From NCBI RefSeq assembly GCF_009807095.1, contig NZ_WUCC01000013.1:1-64000 (forward strand): DNA of 64,000 nt, read 5' to 3'. A program made the translations under genes and the position numbers. The notes beneath the pieces are model-generated. The model was not told where the DNA came from. It saw only the letters and a program-made list of their open reading frames with translations, and searched no databases. Shown in pieces: positions 26,812 to 36,453 of this stretch. The stretch comes from Rathayibacter sp. VKM Ac-2754 (GTDB taxonomy: Bacteria > Actinomycetota > Actinomycetes > Actinomycetales > Microbacteriaceae). Within the stretch, counting starts at the first letter, position 1; every line of letters starts with the position of its first letter.

Positions 26812-28188
26812 GTGCACCGCAGCGACTTCCCCGCCGACTTCGTCTGGGGCACGGCGACGGCGGCGTACCAGATCGAGGGCGCCGTGGCCGAGGACGGCCG
26901 GGGCGACAGCATCTGGGACGCCTTCGCCCGCACACCCGGCGCCATCGCCGACGGTCGCACGGGCGACCCGGCCGACGACCACTACCACCGCTTCGGCGAG
27001 GACACCGCGATCATGGCCGACCTCGGTGTCGACGCCTACCGCTTCTCGATCTCGTGGTCGCGGATCCAGGCCGAGGGCACCGGCGCGGCGAACGCCGCCG
27101 GCATCGGCTTCTACCGTCGGCTCGCGGAGGGCCTGCTCGAGCGGGGAGTGACGCCGTGGGCGACGCTCTACCACTGGGACCTCCCGCAGGCGCTCGAGGA
27201 GCGCGGCGGCTGGCTCGAGCGCGACACCGCGCTGCGCTTCGCCGACTACGCCGCGCTCGTCGCCGAGTCGCTGGGCGACGTCGTCACCGACTGGATCACC
27301 CTGAACGAGCCGTGGTGCTCGTCGTTCCTCGGCTACGCGAGCGGCGTGCACGCGCCGGGGCGGACGGAGGGCACGGCGGCCGCCCGCGCGGCGCACCACC
27401 TGCTGCTCGGGCACGGGCTCGCGCTCCCGCGCGTCCGCGAGGCCGTGCCCGACGCCTCCGTGGGCATCACGCTCAACCTCTACTCGGTGCGCGCCGCCTC
27501 CGACAGCGCCGCCGACCGGGACGCCGCGCGCCGCATCGACGGCCTGGGCAACCGGCTCTTCCTCGACCCCGTGCTGACGGGCGCGTACCCCGAGGACGTG
27601 CTCGCCGACCTCGGCGAGCGGGAGTGGTTCGCGGAGCACGCGCCGGCGGAGGACCTCGCGGCGATCGCGGCACCGATCGACTTCCTCGGCATCAACTACT
27701 ACAGCCGCCACACGGTCCGCACCGGTACGGAGTCGGCGGAGGCGAGCTCCTACCCCGGCAGCGAGTCGGTCGAGTTCGTCGACACCGGTGCGCCGCGGAC
27801 CCGGATGGGCTGGGAGATCCATCCCGACGGTCTGCTGGACGTGCTGGCCCAGGCGAATGCGCTCGCGCCGTCGCTGCCGCTCGTCGTGACCGAGAACGGC
27901 TCGGCCTACGACGATGTCGTGGAGCCGGACGGCTCGATCCACGATCCCGAGCGGACGGCGTACCTCGAGCAGCACGTGGCGGCCTGCCGGAAGGCGGTCG
28001 AGCGGGGGCTGCCCCTGCGCGGCTACTTCGTCTGGTCACTGATGGACAACTTCGAGTGGGCCTGGGGCTACACGCGGCGCTTCGGCCTCGTGCACGTCGA
28101 CTACGAGACGCAGCGCCGCACGCTCAAGACGAGCGCCCGCTGGTTCGCCCGCTTCCTCGGCGGGAGGTCGGCGGGCGACACGCCCTAG
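26812..28188 (+). CDS. GH1 beta-glucosidase
   Basis: A 458-residue cytosolic family-1 glycoside hydrolase. N-terminal FPADFVWGTATAAYQIEGA holds the sugar-binding Gln. The acid/base is Glu166 in ITLNEPW and the nucleophile Glu361 in LVVTENGSAYDD. The C-terminal YFVWSLMDNFEWAWGYTRRFGLVHVDY motif lines the subsite. Length is typical. No secretion signal, so the glucoside is imported by the ABC system and cut inside. GTG start lies one base after the tautomerase stop. Its TAG overlaps the convergent lipoprotein's stop by three to four bases. Confidence 0.94.
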   Translation: MHRSDFPADFVWGTATAAYQIEGAVAEDGRGDSIWDAFARTPGAIADGRTGDPADDHYHRFGEDTAIMADLGVDAYRFSISWSRIQAEGTGAANAAGIGFYRRLAEGLLERGVTPWATLYHWDLPQALEERGGWLERDTALRFADYAALVAESLGDVVTDWITLNEPWCSSFLGYASGVHAPGRTEGTAAARAAHHLLLGHGLALPRVREAVPDASVGITLNLYSVRAASDSAADRDAARRIDGLGNRLFLDPVLTGAYPEDVLADLGEREWFAEHAPAEDLAAIAAPIDFLGINYYSRHTVRTGTESAEASSYPGSESVEFVDTGAPRTRMGWEIHPDGLLDVLAQANALAPSLPLVVTENGSAYDDVVEPDGSIHDPERTAYLEQHVAACRKAVERGLPLRGYFVWSLMDNFEWAWGYTRRFGLVHVDYETQRRTLKTSARWFARFLGGRSAGDTP

Positions 28189-28673
28189 CGGGCGGCCCCG
28201 AAGAGGCTGCCCGCGGCGGGTCCGGTGGTCGGGTCGAACACCGCGCAGAAGACGGTGCGGTCGCCGTGGCGCCAGCTGACCTCGGAGGGGACGAAGCTGC
28301 GGTACTCGAGGGCGGAGTCGCCGTAGGCGATCCCGATGGTGGGCGGGAACTCGGGCTCGCAGGCGGCCTCGGCCTGGGCGAGGAGCGTGTTCCTGCTGGT
28401 GTAGTCGGCGCCGGGCTGCGCGAAGGCGTGGAAGACCTCGAGGTCGTGCACGTCCGCGCAGGGGACGAGGTCGACGTCGGCGACGCGATCGTCGTCGGGC
28501 TCGAGCAGGCAGTCGCCCTTGCGGACCGAGAACGCGTCGCCGACGCCCGCGGTCACCACCACTCCGCCCTCGTCGCGCACCGCCTCCGGAGCGCCGGAGC
28601 CGACCACGGAGGAGCAGCCCGCGAGGGGCAGCGCGAGCGCCACCGCGATCAGCGCGCCGGTGCGCCGCCTCAT
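28185..28673 (-). CDS. Septum-formation-like small lipoprotein
   Basis: A 162-residue protein with signal peptide and lipobox LAGC (Cys20), so membrane-anchored outside the cell. The mature part has cysteine pairs (KGDCLLE, VPCADVHDLEVFHAF, AACEPEF, VFCAVFD) and looks like the DUF4190/septum-formation-type extracellular domain common in actinobacteria; the function is unknown. The ATG at 28673 overlaps the hisN-like stop codon (ATGA), so it is co-translated with that gene. A longer open frame upstream is a shadow of that gene. Confidence 0.78.
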   Translation of the reverse strand: MRRRTGALIAVALALPLAGCSSVVGSGAPEAVRDEGGVVVTAGVGDAFSVRKGDCLLEPDDDRVADVDLVPCADVHDLEVFHAFAQPGADYTSRNTLLAQAEAACEPEFPPTIGIAYGDSALEYRSFVPSEVSWRHGDRTVFCAVFDPTTGPAAGSLFGAAR

Positions 28674-29452
28674 CGGCGCGCCGCGATGCGGAGCACGGTG
28701 TCGTGCAGGACGCCGTTGGTCGCGAGGGCGCTGCCGTGCCACGGCCCCGGCTCGCCGTCGACGGAGGTGAACCGGCCGCCCGCCTCCTCGACGATCGGCA
28801 CGAGCGCCGCCAGGTCGTAGGGCTTCACGTCGAACTCGCCCGCGCCGTCGATGAGGCCCTCGGCGACGAGCATGTAGGCCCAGGCATCGCCGTACGCGCG
28901 ATCGCGGAAGACCGAGCGGGCGAGTTCGAGGAGCTGCTCGAGGCGGCCGGCTCCGTCCCACTGCTGGATGCTGTTGTAGCTGAAGGTCGCGTCGGCGAGA
29001 TCGGCGACCTGCGAGACGCGGATGCGGCGCGGCTCCGCGCCGTCGAGCACCCACGCGCCCGATCCCGTCGCCGCCCACCAGCGCTTGCCGAGCGCGGGGG
29101 AGGAGACGACTCCGACCACCGGCACCCCGTCGACGGCGAGGGCGATCAGCGTCGCCCAGATCGGCACGCCGCGCAGGAAGTGGGCGGTGCCGTCGATCGG
29201 ATCGAGGATCCACTGCCGCCGGGGGTCGCCGCCCGAGGTGCCGAACTCCTCACCGAGGATCGAATCGTCGGGGCGCTCGGCCTCGAGCAGCCCGCGGATC
29301 GCCTCCTCGACCGCGCGGTCGGCGTCGGTCACGGGCGTGTGGTCGGGCTTGGTGGTGACGACGAGGTCGAGAGCGCGGAACCGCTCGCGGGAGATCGCGT
29401 CGGCGGCGTCGGCGAGACGGAGGGCGAGGCGGAGGTCGTCGTCGAGAGTCAC
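28670..29452 (-). CDS. hisN: Inositol-phosphatase family enzyme, probably histidinol-phosphatase HisN
   Basis: A 260-residue Mg-dependent phosphatase. Metal-binding motifs are GEEFG (Glu pair), ILDPIDGTAHFLRGVPIWATLIAL (DPIDGT) and the C-terminal KPYDLAALVPIVEEAGG. The DGT-x-x-F-x-R-G-V-P-x-W-A-T form is typical of HisN histidinol-phosphatases rather than SuhB. GTG at 29452 is taken because TATCGT lies seven bases ahead, and the length then matches known HisN; an ATG at 29527 would add 25 unlikely residues. Other inositol-type substrates remain possible. Confidence 0.85.
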   Translation of the reverse strand: MTLDDDLRLALRLADAADAISRERFRALDLVVTTKPDHTPVTDADRAVEEAIRGLLEAERPDDSILGEEFGTSGGDPRRQWILDPIDGTAHFLRGVPIWATLIALAVDGVPVVGVVSSPALGKRWWAATGSGAWVLDGAEPRRIRVSQVADLADATFSYNSIQQWDGAGRLEQLLELARSVFRDRAYGDAWAYMLVAEGLIDGAGEFDVKPYDLAALVPIVEEAGGRFTSVDGEPGPWHGSALATNGVLHDTVLRIAARR

Positions 29453-29580
29453 GGGTTCCACGATACCGGCGGGGCCCTCGAGGACCCCGGCACCGCCGCC
29501 GGCCCGCCGATTTGACGAACCGCGCATGAGTCACCTAGTGTTATCCCTCGGTTCGGCATGCACTGTTCGCCGGTCCGAAC

Positions 29581-29653
29581 GCACCTCTAGCTCAATCGGC
29601 AGAGCAACTGACTCTTAATCAGTGGGTTCTCGGTTCAAGTCCGAGGGGGTGCA
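29581..29653 (+). tRNA. tRNA-Lys (anticodon CTT)
   Basis: Acceptor stem GCACCTC/GGGGTGC, D arm AGCTCAATCGGCAGAGC, anticodon stem CTGA/TCAG with loop around CTCTTAA (anticodon CTT), and T arm CTCGGTTCAAGTCCGAG. The CCA end is not encoded. It stands alone, 129 bases from the phosphatase gene. Confidence 0.95.
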
Positions 29654-29658
29654 CCCTC

Positions 29659-29700
29659 CGAAACGCTCGCCCCGGCATCATCGCCGAGACGGGCGTTTCG
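29659..29700 (+). terminator. Hairpin terminator after tRNA-Lys
   Basis: CGAAACGC (29659-29666) pairs with GCGTTTCG (29693-29700), with further GC pairs inside, six bases beyond the tRNA. TCGTTC follows, only a weak T run. Confidence 0.6.
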
Positions 29701-29773
29701 TCGTTCAGCGTCGAGCTCCGGATCGCCTCTCTGCAGGCACCCCCACGCAGGCCACGCCGAACGAAAGGCACTC

Positions 29774-30955
29774 ATGCCCGAAGACGTCCTCTCCGAGATC
29801 GGCACGATCGCGCTGGCCGTGGTCATCGCCGTCGTCGTCGCCGTCGTCGTCACCGCCCTGGTGGCGCTCGTCGTCCGCTCGATCGGCAAGCGCAAGACCT
29901 GGGCGCGCCTGCTCATCCGCCGCGTGCGGATCCCCTTCCGGGTGCTCCTGATCACCATCGCCGTCTGGGTGGCGCTCGCCGCGACCGTGTCGGGCGAGGT
30001 CTGGCCGGGTCTGGTCGACCGGATCTTCCAGATCGCGACGATCGGAGCGGCGGCGTGGCTCGTCGGGGCGCTCTTCGTCTTCCTCGAGGATCTCGGCGCC
30101 GAGCGCTACCGCACCGACACCGCCGACAACCGGCGCGCTCGGCGCCTCCGCACGCAGATGACGATCATCCGGCGGGTGGCCGTCGCCGCGGTCGTCGTGG
30201 TCGCGCTCGGAGCCTCTCTCCTGACCTTCCCCGAGGCGCGGACCGCGGGCGCGAGCGTGCTCGCCTCGGCCGGTGTGCTCTCGATCGTGGCCGGCCTCGC
30301 GGTGCAGTCGAGCCTGACCAACATCTTCGCGGGGATGCAGCTCGCCTTCAGCGACGCGATCCGCCTCGACGACGTCGTGATCGTCGAGGGCGAGTGGGGG
30401 CGGATCGAGGAGATCACGCTGACCTACGTCGTCGTGCACCTGTGGGACGACCGCCGCCTCGTGCTGCCGACCAACTACTTCACCACCCAGCCGTTCCAGA
30501 ACTGGACCCGCACCGGATCCGAGCTGCTCGGCGCCGTCGAGCTCGACCTCGACTGGCGCGTGCGGCCCGACGAGATGCGGGAGGAGCTGCACCGGATCCT
30601 CGAGGAGACCGACCTCTGGGACCAGCGGGTGAGCGTGCTGCAGGTGACGGACGCCGTCGGCGGGTACGTCCGCATCCGCGTGCTCGTGACCGCCAAGGAC
30701 GCGCCCACGCTGTTCGACCTGCGCTGCTACGTCCGCGAGCGGCTCGTCACCTGGCTGCACGAGAGCGACCCCGTCGCCCTGCCGCGCCAGCGCGTCGAGA
30801 TGCAGCAGCCCCAGGAGCAGAGCGCAGGTGTCGCGCCCCGCACGCACGCGCACTCGTCGCCCGACAACCTGTTCTCGGGCGACCGCGCGTCGAACGAGCG
30901 CGGCGCCCTGTTCACGGGCCTGATCGACCTGCGCGACACTCCGAAGAAGGAGTAG
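29774..30955 (+). CDS. Mechanosensitive ion channel family protein (MscS-like)
   Basis: A 393-residue membrane protein. About four hydrophobic segments (10-35, 55-80, 85-110, 130-160) precede the pore helix ASVLASAGVLSIVAGLAVQSSLTNIFAGMQLAFSDAIRLDD, the MscS hallmark, and the beta domain (VVIVEGEWGRIEEITLTYVVVHLWDDRRLVLPTNYF). A hydrophilic tail of about 60 residues ends the protein. It likely releases solutes on hypo-osmotic shock or acts in signalling. ATG follows GAAAGG; it converges on the aldo/keto reductase gene with a 23-bp gap. Confidence 0.9.
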   Translation: MPEDVLSEIGTIALAVVIAVVVAVVVTALVALVVRSIGKRKTWARLLIRRVRIPFRVLLITIAVWVALAATVSGEVWPGLVDRIFQIATIGAAAWLVGALFVFLEDLGAERYRTDTADNRRARRLRTQMTIIRRVAVAAVVVVALGASLLTFPEARTAGASVLASAGVLSIVAGLAVQSSLTNIFAGMQLAFSDAIRLDDVVIVEGEWGRIEEITLTYVVVHLWDDRRLVLPTNYFTTQPFQNWTRTGSELLGAVELDLDWRVRPDEMREELHRILEETDLWDQRVSVLQVTDAVGGYVRIRVLVTAKDAPTLFDLRCYVRERLVTWLHESDPVALPRQRVEMQQPQEQSAGVAPRTHAHSSPDNLFSGDRASNERGALFTGLIDLRDTPKKE

Positions 30956-30978
30956 CGCAGGCCGATCGGCCCGGCCGC

Positions 30979-31958
<980 letters not shown>

Positions 31959-31962
<4 letters not shown>

Positions 31963-32366
31963 GGGGCGGTGGTCCTCTCCTGGTACGCCGCGATCTTGAT
32001 GTCGATCGCGACGAGGCCGGCGTGCGTCCGGGCGAGCTGCGCCTCCACGTCGGCGCGGTGCGCCTGGAGGAGCGCGAGGCGCTCGGGTTCGCTGTCCGGT
32101 CCGATCCTGACCAGCTCCGCGTACTCGCGGATGCGCGCGATCGGCATCCCCGTCGAGCGCAGCCTGGTCAGGAAGTCGACCCAGCCGATGTCCGCGGGGC
32201 GGTAGCGGCGGTGACGGGACGAGGCGCGCTCGATCGCGTCGAGCATGAGCCCCGCCTGCTCGTAGTACCGCAGCGTGTGCACGGTGAGACCGGTGACGGC
32301 GGCGACCTCCGAGATCGAGAGCGCGCTGTCATCGGTCCGCTCGGGAGCGGTTCGGCTGGTGGACAC
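31959..32366 (-). CDS. MerR family transcriptional regulator
   Basis: A 135-residue activator. The winged helix ([25 protein letters not shown], then [23 protein letters not shown]) is canonical. A coiled-coil dimer helix follows (residues 85-120) and the effector part is very short. There are no cysteines, so metal binding of the MerR/CueR type and a SoxR iron-sulphur cluster are both excluded. The GTG start is six bases after a -10 box. It is translated with the aldo/keto reductase and probably controls both genes from the palindromic promoter at 32373-32403. Confidence 0.9.
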
Positions 32367-32372
32367 GGCGTC

Positions 32373-32403
32373 AACCTACGACCTCGAGTGCACTCGAGGT
32401 CAA
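32373..32403 (-). promoter_or_regulatory. MerR-type promoter with 19-bp spacer and palindromic operator
   Basis: On the minus strand TTGACC (-35, 32403-32398) is followed by 19 bases and then TAGGTT (-10, 32378-32373). A perfect 22-bp palindrome, halves GACCTCGAGTG and CACTCGAGGTC (32380-32401), covers the spacer. A 19-bp spacer is the hallmark of MerR-activated promoters. The start codon lies six bases past the -10 box, so the message is probably leaderless. Confidence 0.8.
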
Positions 32404-33161
32404 GCGAGGCCGGCGAGGAACTCCGTGACGGCGTCGGTGATCGCGCGGTCCGCCTCCTCGTGGCTGATCGTCGCCGTGCCGTCGCCGGGCTGCGGGCCGT
32501 ACCAGCCGAAGTCGGCGTGGTTCGCCCCGTCGATCTCGACCAGGTCGGCGTCGGCCGGGAGCTGGTCGCGGGCGGCGTCGACCTTCGCGGGGGTGCTCAG
32601 GCCGTCCTCCGAGCCGCTGACGCTCAGGACGGGGAGCCCGGACTCGGAGAGGTCGTTCGCGCAGTAGCTCCCGAAGAGCACGAGCCCCGCCACCTCGGGA
32701 TCCTCGGCCCACTGGCACGCCTTGACGCCGCCGAGCGAGTGCCCGCCGACGAGCCAGCGGTCGACGCCGTCGGCCTGCTGCGTGAAGCTCTCGAGCGAGC
32801 GCAGGTCGAAGAACGCGAGGTTGAGGATCGGACGGGTGATCACCACCGTCGCGCCCTCGTCGACGAGCGGGGCGAGTGTGGCCTCGTACGACTGCGCGTC
32901 GACCTTGGCGCCCGGGACGAAGACGAGACCCGTCCCGGCCAGATCGCTGCTGGAGGAGGCGGCGGTCGGCGTCATCACGATCGCCGAGGGGGTGCGCTCG
33001 ACGCTGACGCCGGCGTCCGTGCGGACGCCCGCGAGCGCCTCCTCGTCGGGGCCCATCACGATCGACGACCAGGTCAGGAAGCCCAGCACCGCGACCGCCA
33101 GGAGCCCGCCCACGATCAGCAGGACGAGGCGGAGGGGCCGTCGCCGGCGACGCGCGCTCAT
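32400..33161 (-). CDS. Membrane-anchored alpha/beta hydrolase
   Basis: A 253-residue protein with an Arg-rich start, one membrane helix (about residues 11-33) and an extracellular alpha/beta hydrolase domain. The nucleophile elbow is GGHSLGG (Ser142); a later SGSEDG offers the acid and DGANHADFGWYG the histidine. This fits the dienelactone hydrolase-like group often annotated as alpha/beta hydrolase. The ATG overlaps the GH15 stop (ATGA). Its stop codon lies within the -35 box of the MerR promoter. Confidence 0.82.
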   Translation of the reverse strand: MSARRRRRPLRLVLLIVGGLLAVAVLGFLTWSSIVMGPDEEALAGVRTDAGVSVERTPSAIVMTPTAASSSSDLAGTGLVFVPGAKVDAQSYEATLAPLVDEGATVVITRPILNLAFFDLRSLESFTQQADGVDRWLVGGHSLGGVKACQWAEDPEVAGLVLFGSYCANDLSESGLPVLSVSGSEDGLSTPAKVDAARDQLPADADLVEIDGANHADFGWYGPQPGDGTATISHEEADRAITDAVTEFLAGLA

Positions 33162-34930
33162 CGGTTCGCCGCGATCGCGTCGGCCGCCTGCACCAGCGCC
33201 AGGTGCGAGAGCGCCTGCGGGGTGTTGCCCGCGTGCCGGCGCTGCTCGACGTCGTACTCCTCCGAGAGCAGCCCGACGTCGTTGCAGAGCCCGACCAGCC
33301 GCGTCATCAGGGCCTGGGCGTCGTCGATCCGGCCCGAGTACGCGTACTGCCGCACGAGCCAGAACGAGCACGCGACGAACGGATGCTCGCCGCCGGCGAG
33401 TCCGTCGACCGACGACTCGGTGCGGTAGCGGTGCAGCAGCCCGTCCTGCAGCAGGACCCGCTCGAGCTCGGCGACGGTGCCGAGCATCCGCGGATCGTCG
33501 GCCTCGACGAAGCCGACCATGGGCAGGACCAGGAGCGACGCGTCGACCTCGCTCGATCCGTACGACTGCACGAAGTGGCCGCGGTCGGCGTCGAAGCCCT
33601 GCGCCTCGATCTCGGCCCGCACCCGATCGCGCAGCGCCTCCCACGTCTCGAGGGACCCCTCGAGCCCGTACTCGCGGACGGCGCGGACGCCCCGATCCAG
33701 CGCCGCCCAGATCATCACCCGCGAGTGGGTGAAGTGCCGGGGCTCGCCCCGGATCTCCCAGATGCCGTTGTCGGGCCGCTGCCAGTTGTCCTCGACGTAG
33801 CCGAGCAGCGCCCGCTGGAGGGGCCAGGAGAACTCGGTCTCGTCGACCCCCGCGAGCCGCGCCTCGTGCAGCGCGACCATGACCTCGCCGATGACGTCGG
33901 CCTGGTACTGATCGACCGCCGCGTTGCCGATCCGCACCGGCGAGGCGCCGTCGTAGCCGGGCAGGCTCGGCATGGTGCGCTCGAGCAGATCGCGCTCGCC
34001 GGCGAGCCCGTACATGATCTGCACGTCCTCGGGGGCGCCCGCGACCGCGCGCAGCAGCCACGCGCGCCACTTCTCGGCCTCCTGCTCGAAGCCGTGCGCG
34101 AGCAGCGCCTGCAGCGTCAGCGAGGCGTCGCGGAGCCACACGTAGCGGTAGTCCCAGTTGCGGCTCCCGCCGAACTGCTCGGGGAGCGAGGTGGTCGCCG
34201 CCGCGACGATGCCGCCGGTCTCGTCGTCGGTCAGGGCGCGGAGGGTGAGCAGCGAGCGGACGACGGCCTCGCGGTGAGGTCCGTCGTAGCGGATCGACTC
34301 CGCCCACGTGCTCCACCACGAGATCGTGCGCTCGAGGGCGCTGTCGACGTCGAGCCGCTTGGGGGCCCGGCGATGCGACGGGAACCAGGCCATCGAGAGG
34401 TCGACCGTCTCGCCCGCGGCCACGTCGAACTCGGCGGAGTGCACATGGTCGGTGGCCGTCAGGCGCATGCCGCGCACCACGACCGCGTCGGGGCCGGCGA
34501 CCGCGACGAGCAGCGGATCCTCGTCCGTGCCCTCCTGGCGCACCCACGGCAGCGTCCGCGCGTAGTCGAAGCGGATGCGCAGCTCCTGGCGCATCCGCAC
34601 CGTGCCCGAGACGCCCCGGACGCGCCGGACCAGTTCGGCGCGCTCGTCGCGCAGCGGCATCACGTCGAGCACCTCGACGACTCCGGTGGAGGTGGTCCAG
34701 CGCGTGACCAGCGCGAGCGTCTCGCCCAGGTAGTGGCGCTCGACGGTGGCATCGGCCTCGAGCGGACGCAGCGACCAGCGGCCCTGGTCGTCGCCGCCCA
34801 GCAGCGCACCGAAGATCGAGGCGGAGTCGAAGCGGGGGAGGCAGAGCCAGTCGATCCCGCCGTCGCGGGAGACGAGGGCGGCGGTGCGGCAGTCGGAGAG
34901 GACGGCGTAGTCCTCGATCGGGGAGACCAT
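33158..34930 (-). CDS. Glycoside hydrolase family 15 protein (trehalase/glucoamylase-like)
   Basis: A 590-residue enzyme beginning MVSPIEDYAVLSDCRTAALVSRDGGIDWLCLPRFDS, the usual start of actinobacterial GH15 proteins without signal peptide. An N-terminal beta domain is followed by the alpha/alpha barrel: SRNWDYRYVWLRDASLTLQALL, general acid Glu392 in IWEIRG, and base Glu557 or 558 in GLLSEEYD. Members act on trehalose or on alpha-glucans. Trehalose synthesis genes otsAB lie 4 kb away, which fits trehalase, but substrate is unproven. It diverges from the Zwf-like gene. Confidence 0.9.
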   Translation of the reverse strand: MVSPIEDYAVLSDCRTAALVSRDGGIDWLCLPRFDSASIFGALLGGDDQGRWSLRPLEADATVERHYLGETLALVTRWTTSTGVVEVLDVMPLRDERAELVRRVRGVSGTVRMRQELRIRFDYARTLPWVRQEGTDEDPLLVAVAGPDAVVVRGMRLTATDHVHSAEFDVAAGETVDLSMAWFPSHRRAPKRLDVDSALERTISWWSTWAESIRYDGPHREAVVRSLLTLRALTDDETGGIVAAATTSLPEQFGGSRNWDYRYVWLRDASLTLQALLAHGFEQEAEKWRAWLLRAVAGAPEDVQIMYGLAGERDLLERTMPSLPGYDGASPVRIGNAAVDQYQADVIGEVMVALHEARLAGVDETEFSWPLQRALLGYVEDNWQRPDNGIWEIRGEPRHFTHSRVMIWAALDRGVRAVREYGLEGSLETWEALRDRVRAEIEAQGFDADRGHFVQSYGSSEVDASLLVLPMVGFVEADDPRMLGTVAELERVLLQDGLLHRYRTESSVDGLAGGEHPFVACSFWLVRQYAYSGRIDDAQALMTRLVGLCNDVGLLSEEYDVEQRRHAGNTPQALSHLALVQAADAIAANR

Positions 34931-35017
34931 GGGCTGATCCTCTCAGGACGCGCCTGCATGTCGGGCGGACACCGTGGTCTCCCAGTCAAGGCCGAGAGAC
35001 GCGCTGCGAGAGCCCTC

Positions 35018-35023
35018 TAGGGT
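35018..35023 (+). promoter_or_regulatory. -10 box TAGGGT of a leaderless promoter for the Zwf-like gene
   Basis: TAGGGT ends seven bases before ATG 35031, with no Shine-Dalgarno sequence between. Confidence 0.5.
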
Positions 35024-35030
35024 GAGCCGC

Positions 35031-36404
35031 ATGCCTCAATCGGTCTCCACGCTGCTCATCCTCGGCGCGACGGGGGACCTGTCCTCCCGCCTCCTGCTGC
35101 CCGCTGTGGGGCAGCTGCTCACCCGCGAGCCCGAGCGCCGCCTCCAGCTGGTCGGCGCCGGTCGAGAGGACTGGACCCAGGAGCACTGGCACGAGGTGGT
35201 CTCCGCGTCGTTCGGCACCGAGGAGTCGACCGGCACCGGTATCGACCAGCTCGTCGCGGGCACCCGCTACCAGCAGATCGACGTCACCGATGCGGAGGCG
35301 CTCGCCGACCTGCTCGCGAGCTGCGACGGCCCCGTCGCCGTCTACTTCGCGCTGCCTCCGGCGATCGCCGCGAAGGCGTGCGACGCGCTGGCAGAGCACG
35401 AGCTGCCGGAGGGGACCGTGCTCGCTCTCGAGAAGCCGTTCGGCACCGACGAGGCCGGCGCCCGCGCGCTCAACGAGCGGCTCGCGGCCCTGGTCCCCGA
35501 GGACCGCATCCACCGCGTCGACCACTTCCTCGGGCGCGCGACGGTGATGAACATGCTGGGGCTGCGCTTCGCCAACCGCATCCTCGAGCCGCTCTGGTCG
35601 TCCGAGCACATCGAGAGCGTGGCCATCGTCTACGACGAGCAGCTCGGCCTGGAGGGGCGCGCCGGCTACTACGACGGCGCCGGTGCGATGATCGACATGA
35701 TCCAGAGCCACCTCCTGCAGGTGCTCGCCGTCGTGGCGATGGAGCCGCCGTCGACGCTCGACGCGGCCGACCTCCGCGACGCGAAGGGGATCGTGCTGCG
35801 GGCGACTCGCCTCCTCGGGGACGACCCCGCGGAGAGCTCGCGCCGGGCCCGCTACACCGCGGGCACGATCGACGGCCGGGAGCTGCCCGCCTACGTCGAC
35901 GAGCAGGGCGTCGACCCCGAGCGGGGCACCGAGACCCTCGCCGAGCTGACCGTCGAGATCGACACCTGGCGCTGGTCGGGCGTGCCGTTCACGCTGCGCT
36001 CGGGCAAGGCGCTGGGGGAGCGCCGCCGCGAGGTGGTCATCCGCTTCAAGCCCGTGCCGCACCTGCCGGCGGGCTTCCACGGCACCGAGGAGCCCTCGGT
36101 GCTGCGGCTGTTCCTGGCTCCCGACCAGATGTCGCTCGAGCTGAACATCAACGGCCCGGGTGATCCCTACTCGCTCGAGCGCGCCTCGCTCGACGCGACC
36201 TTCGGTGCCGGCGAGCTGCTCGCCTACGGCGAGGTCATCTCGGGGATCCTCGACGACGACCCGTCGCTCTCGGTCCGCGGCGACGCGGCCGAGGAGTGCT
36301 GGCGGATCGTGCAGCCCGCGATCGACGCGTGGCGCTCGGACGCCGTGCCCCTCGACGACTACGCCGCCGGCAGCCGCGGCCCCGAGGCCTGGCCGACCGT
36401 CTGA
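35031..36404 (+). CDS. Glucose-6-phosphate dehydrogenase family protein
   Basis: A 457-residue NAD(P)-linked dehydrogenase. The Rossmann start reads LLILGATGDLSSRLLLPAV; ALEKPFG and RVDHFLGRATVMNMLGLRFANRI follow. His165 lies in the substrate loop RVDHFLG, but the strictly conserved Lys of RIDHYLGK is Arg169 here. The catalytic His of the IQSHLLQ segment is kept. Length is slightly short of Zwf (about 490-510). It is not next to opcA, tal or pgl, so it is likely a paralog of the main Zwf. ATG 35031 is chosen because of the TANNNT box. Confidence 0.82.
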   Translation: MPQSVSTLLILGATGDLSSRLLLPAVGQLLTREPERRLQLVGAGREDWTQEHWHEVVSASFGTEESTGTGIDQLVAGTRYQQIDVTDAEALADLLASCDGPVAVYFALPPAIAAKACDALAEHELPEGTVLALEKPFGTDEAGARALNERLAALVPEDRIHRVDHFLGRATVMNMLGLRFANRILEPLWSSEHIESVAIVYDEQLGLEGRAGYYDGAGAMIDMIQSHLLQVLAVVAMEPPSTLDAADLRDAKGIVLRATRLLGDDPAESSRRARYTAGTIDGRELPAYVDEQGVDPERGTETLAELTVEIDTWRWSGVPFTLRSGKALGERRREVVIRFKPVPHLPAGFHGTEEPSVLRLFLAPDQMSLELNINGPGDPYSLERASLDATFGAGELLAYGEVISGILDDDPSLSVRGDAAEECWRIVQPAIDAWRSDAVPLDDYAAGSRGPEAWPTV

Positions 36405-36453
36405 CCGGCGACGTCGCCGCCCGGCACTGCCCGCAGGAGCGGCGCCCGCTGCC

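Noticed and set aside
24047-27151. A 1034-codon open frame across the ROK-to-tautomerase genes
   Set aside because: Composition is almost wholly Arg/Ser/Pro and it crosses five well-supported genes in a wrong frame.
29581-29653. tRNA-Lys as attachment site of an integrated element
   Set aside because: No duplicated tRNA 3' end, integrase gene or codon-use change is found downstream in the window.
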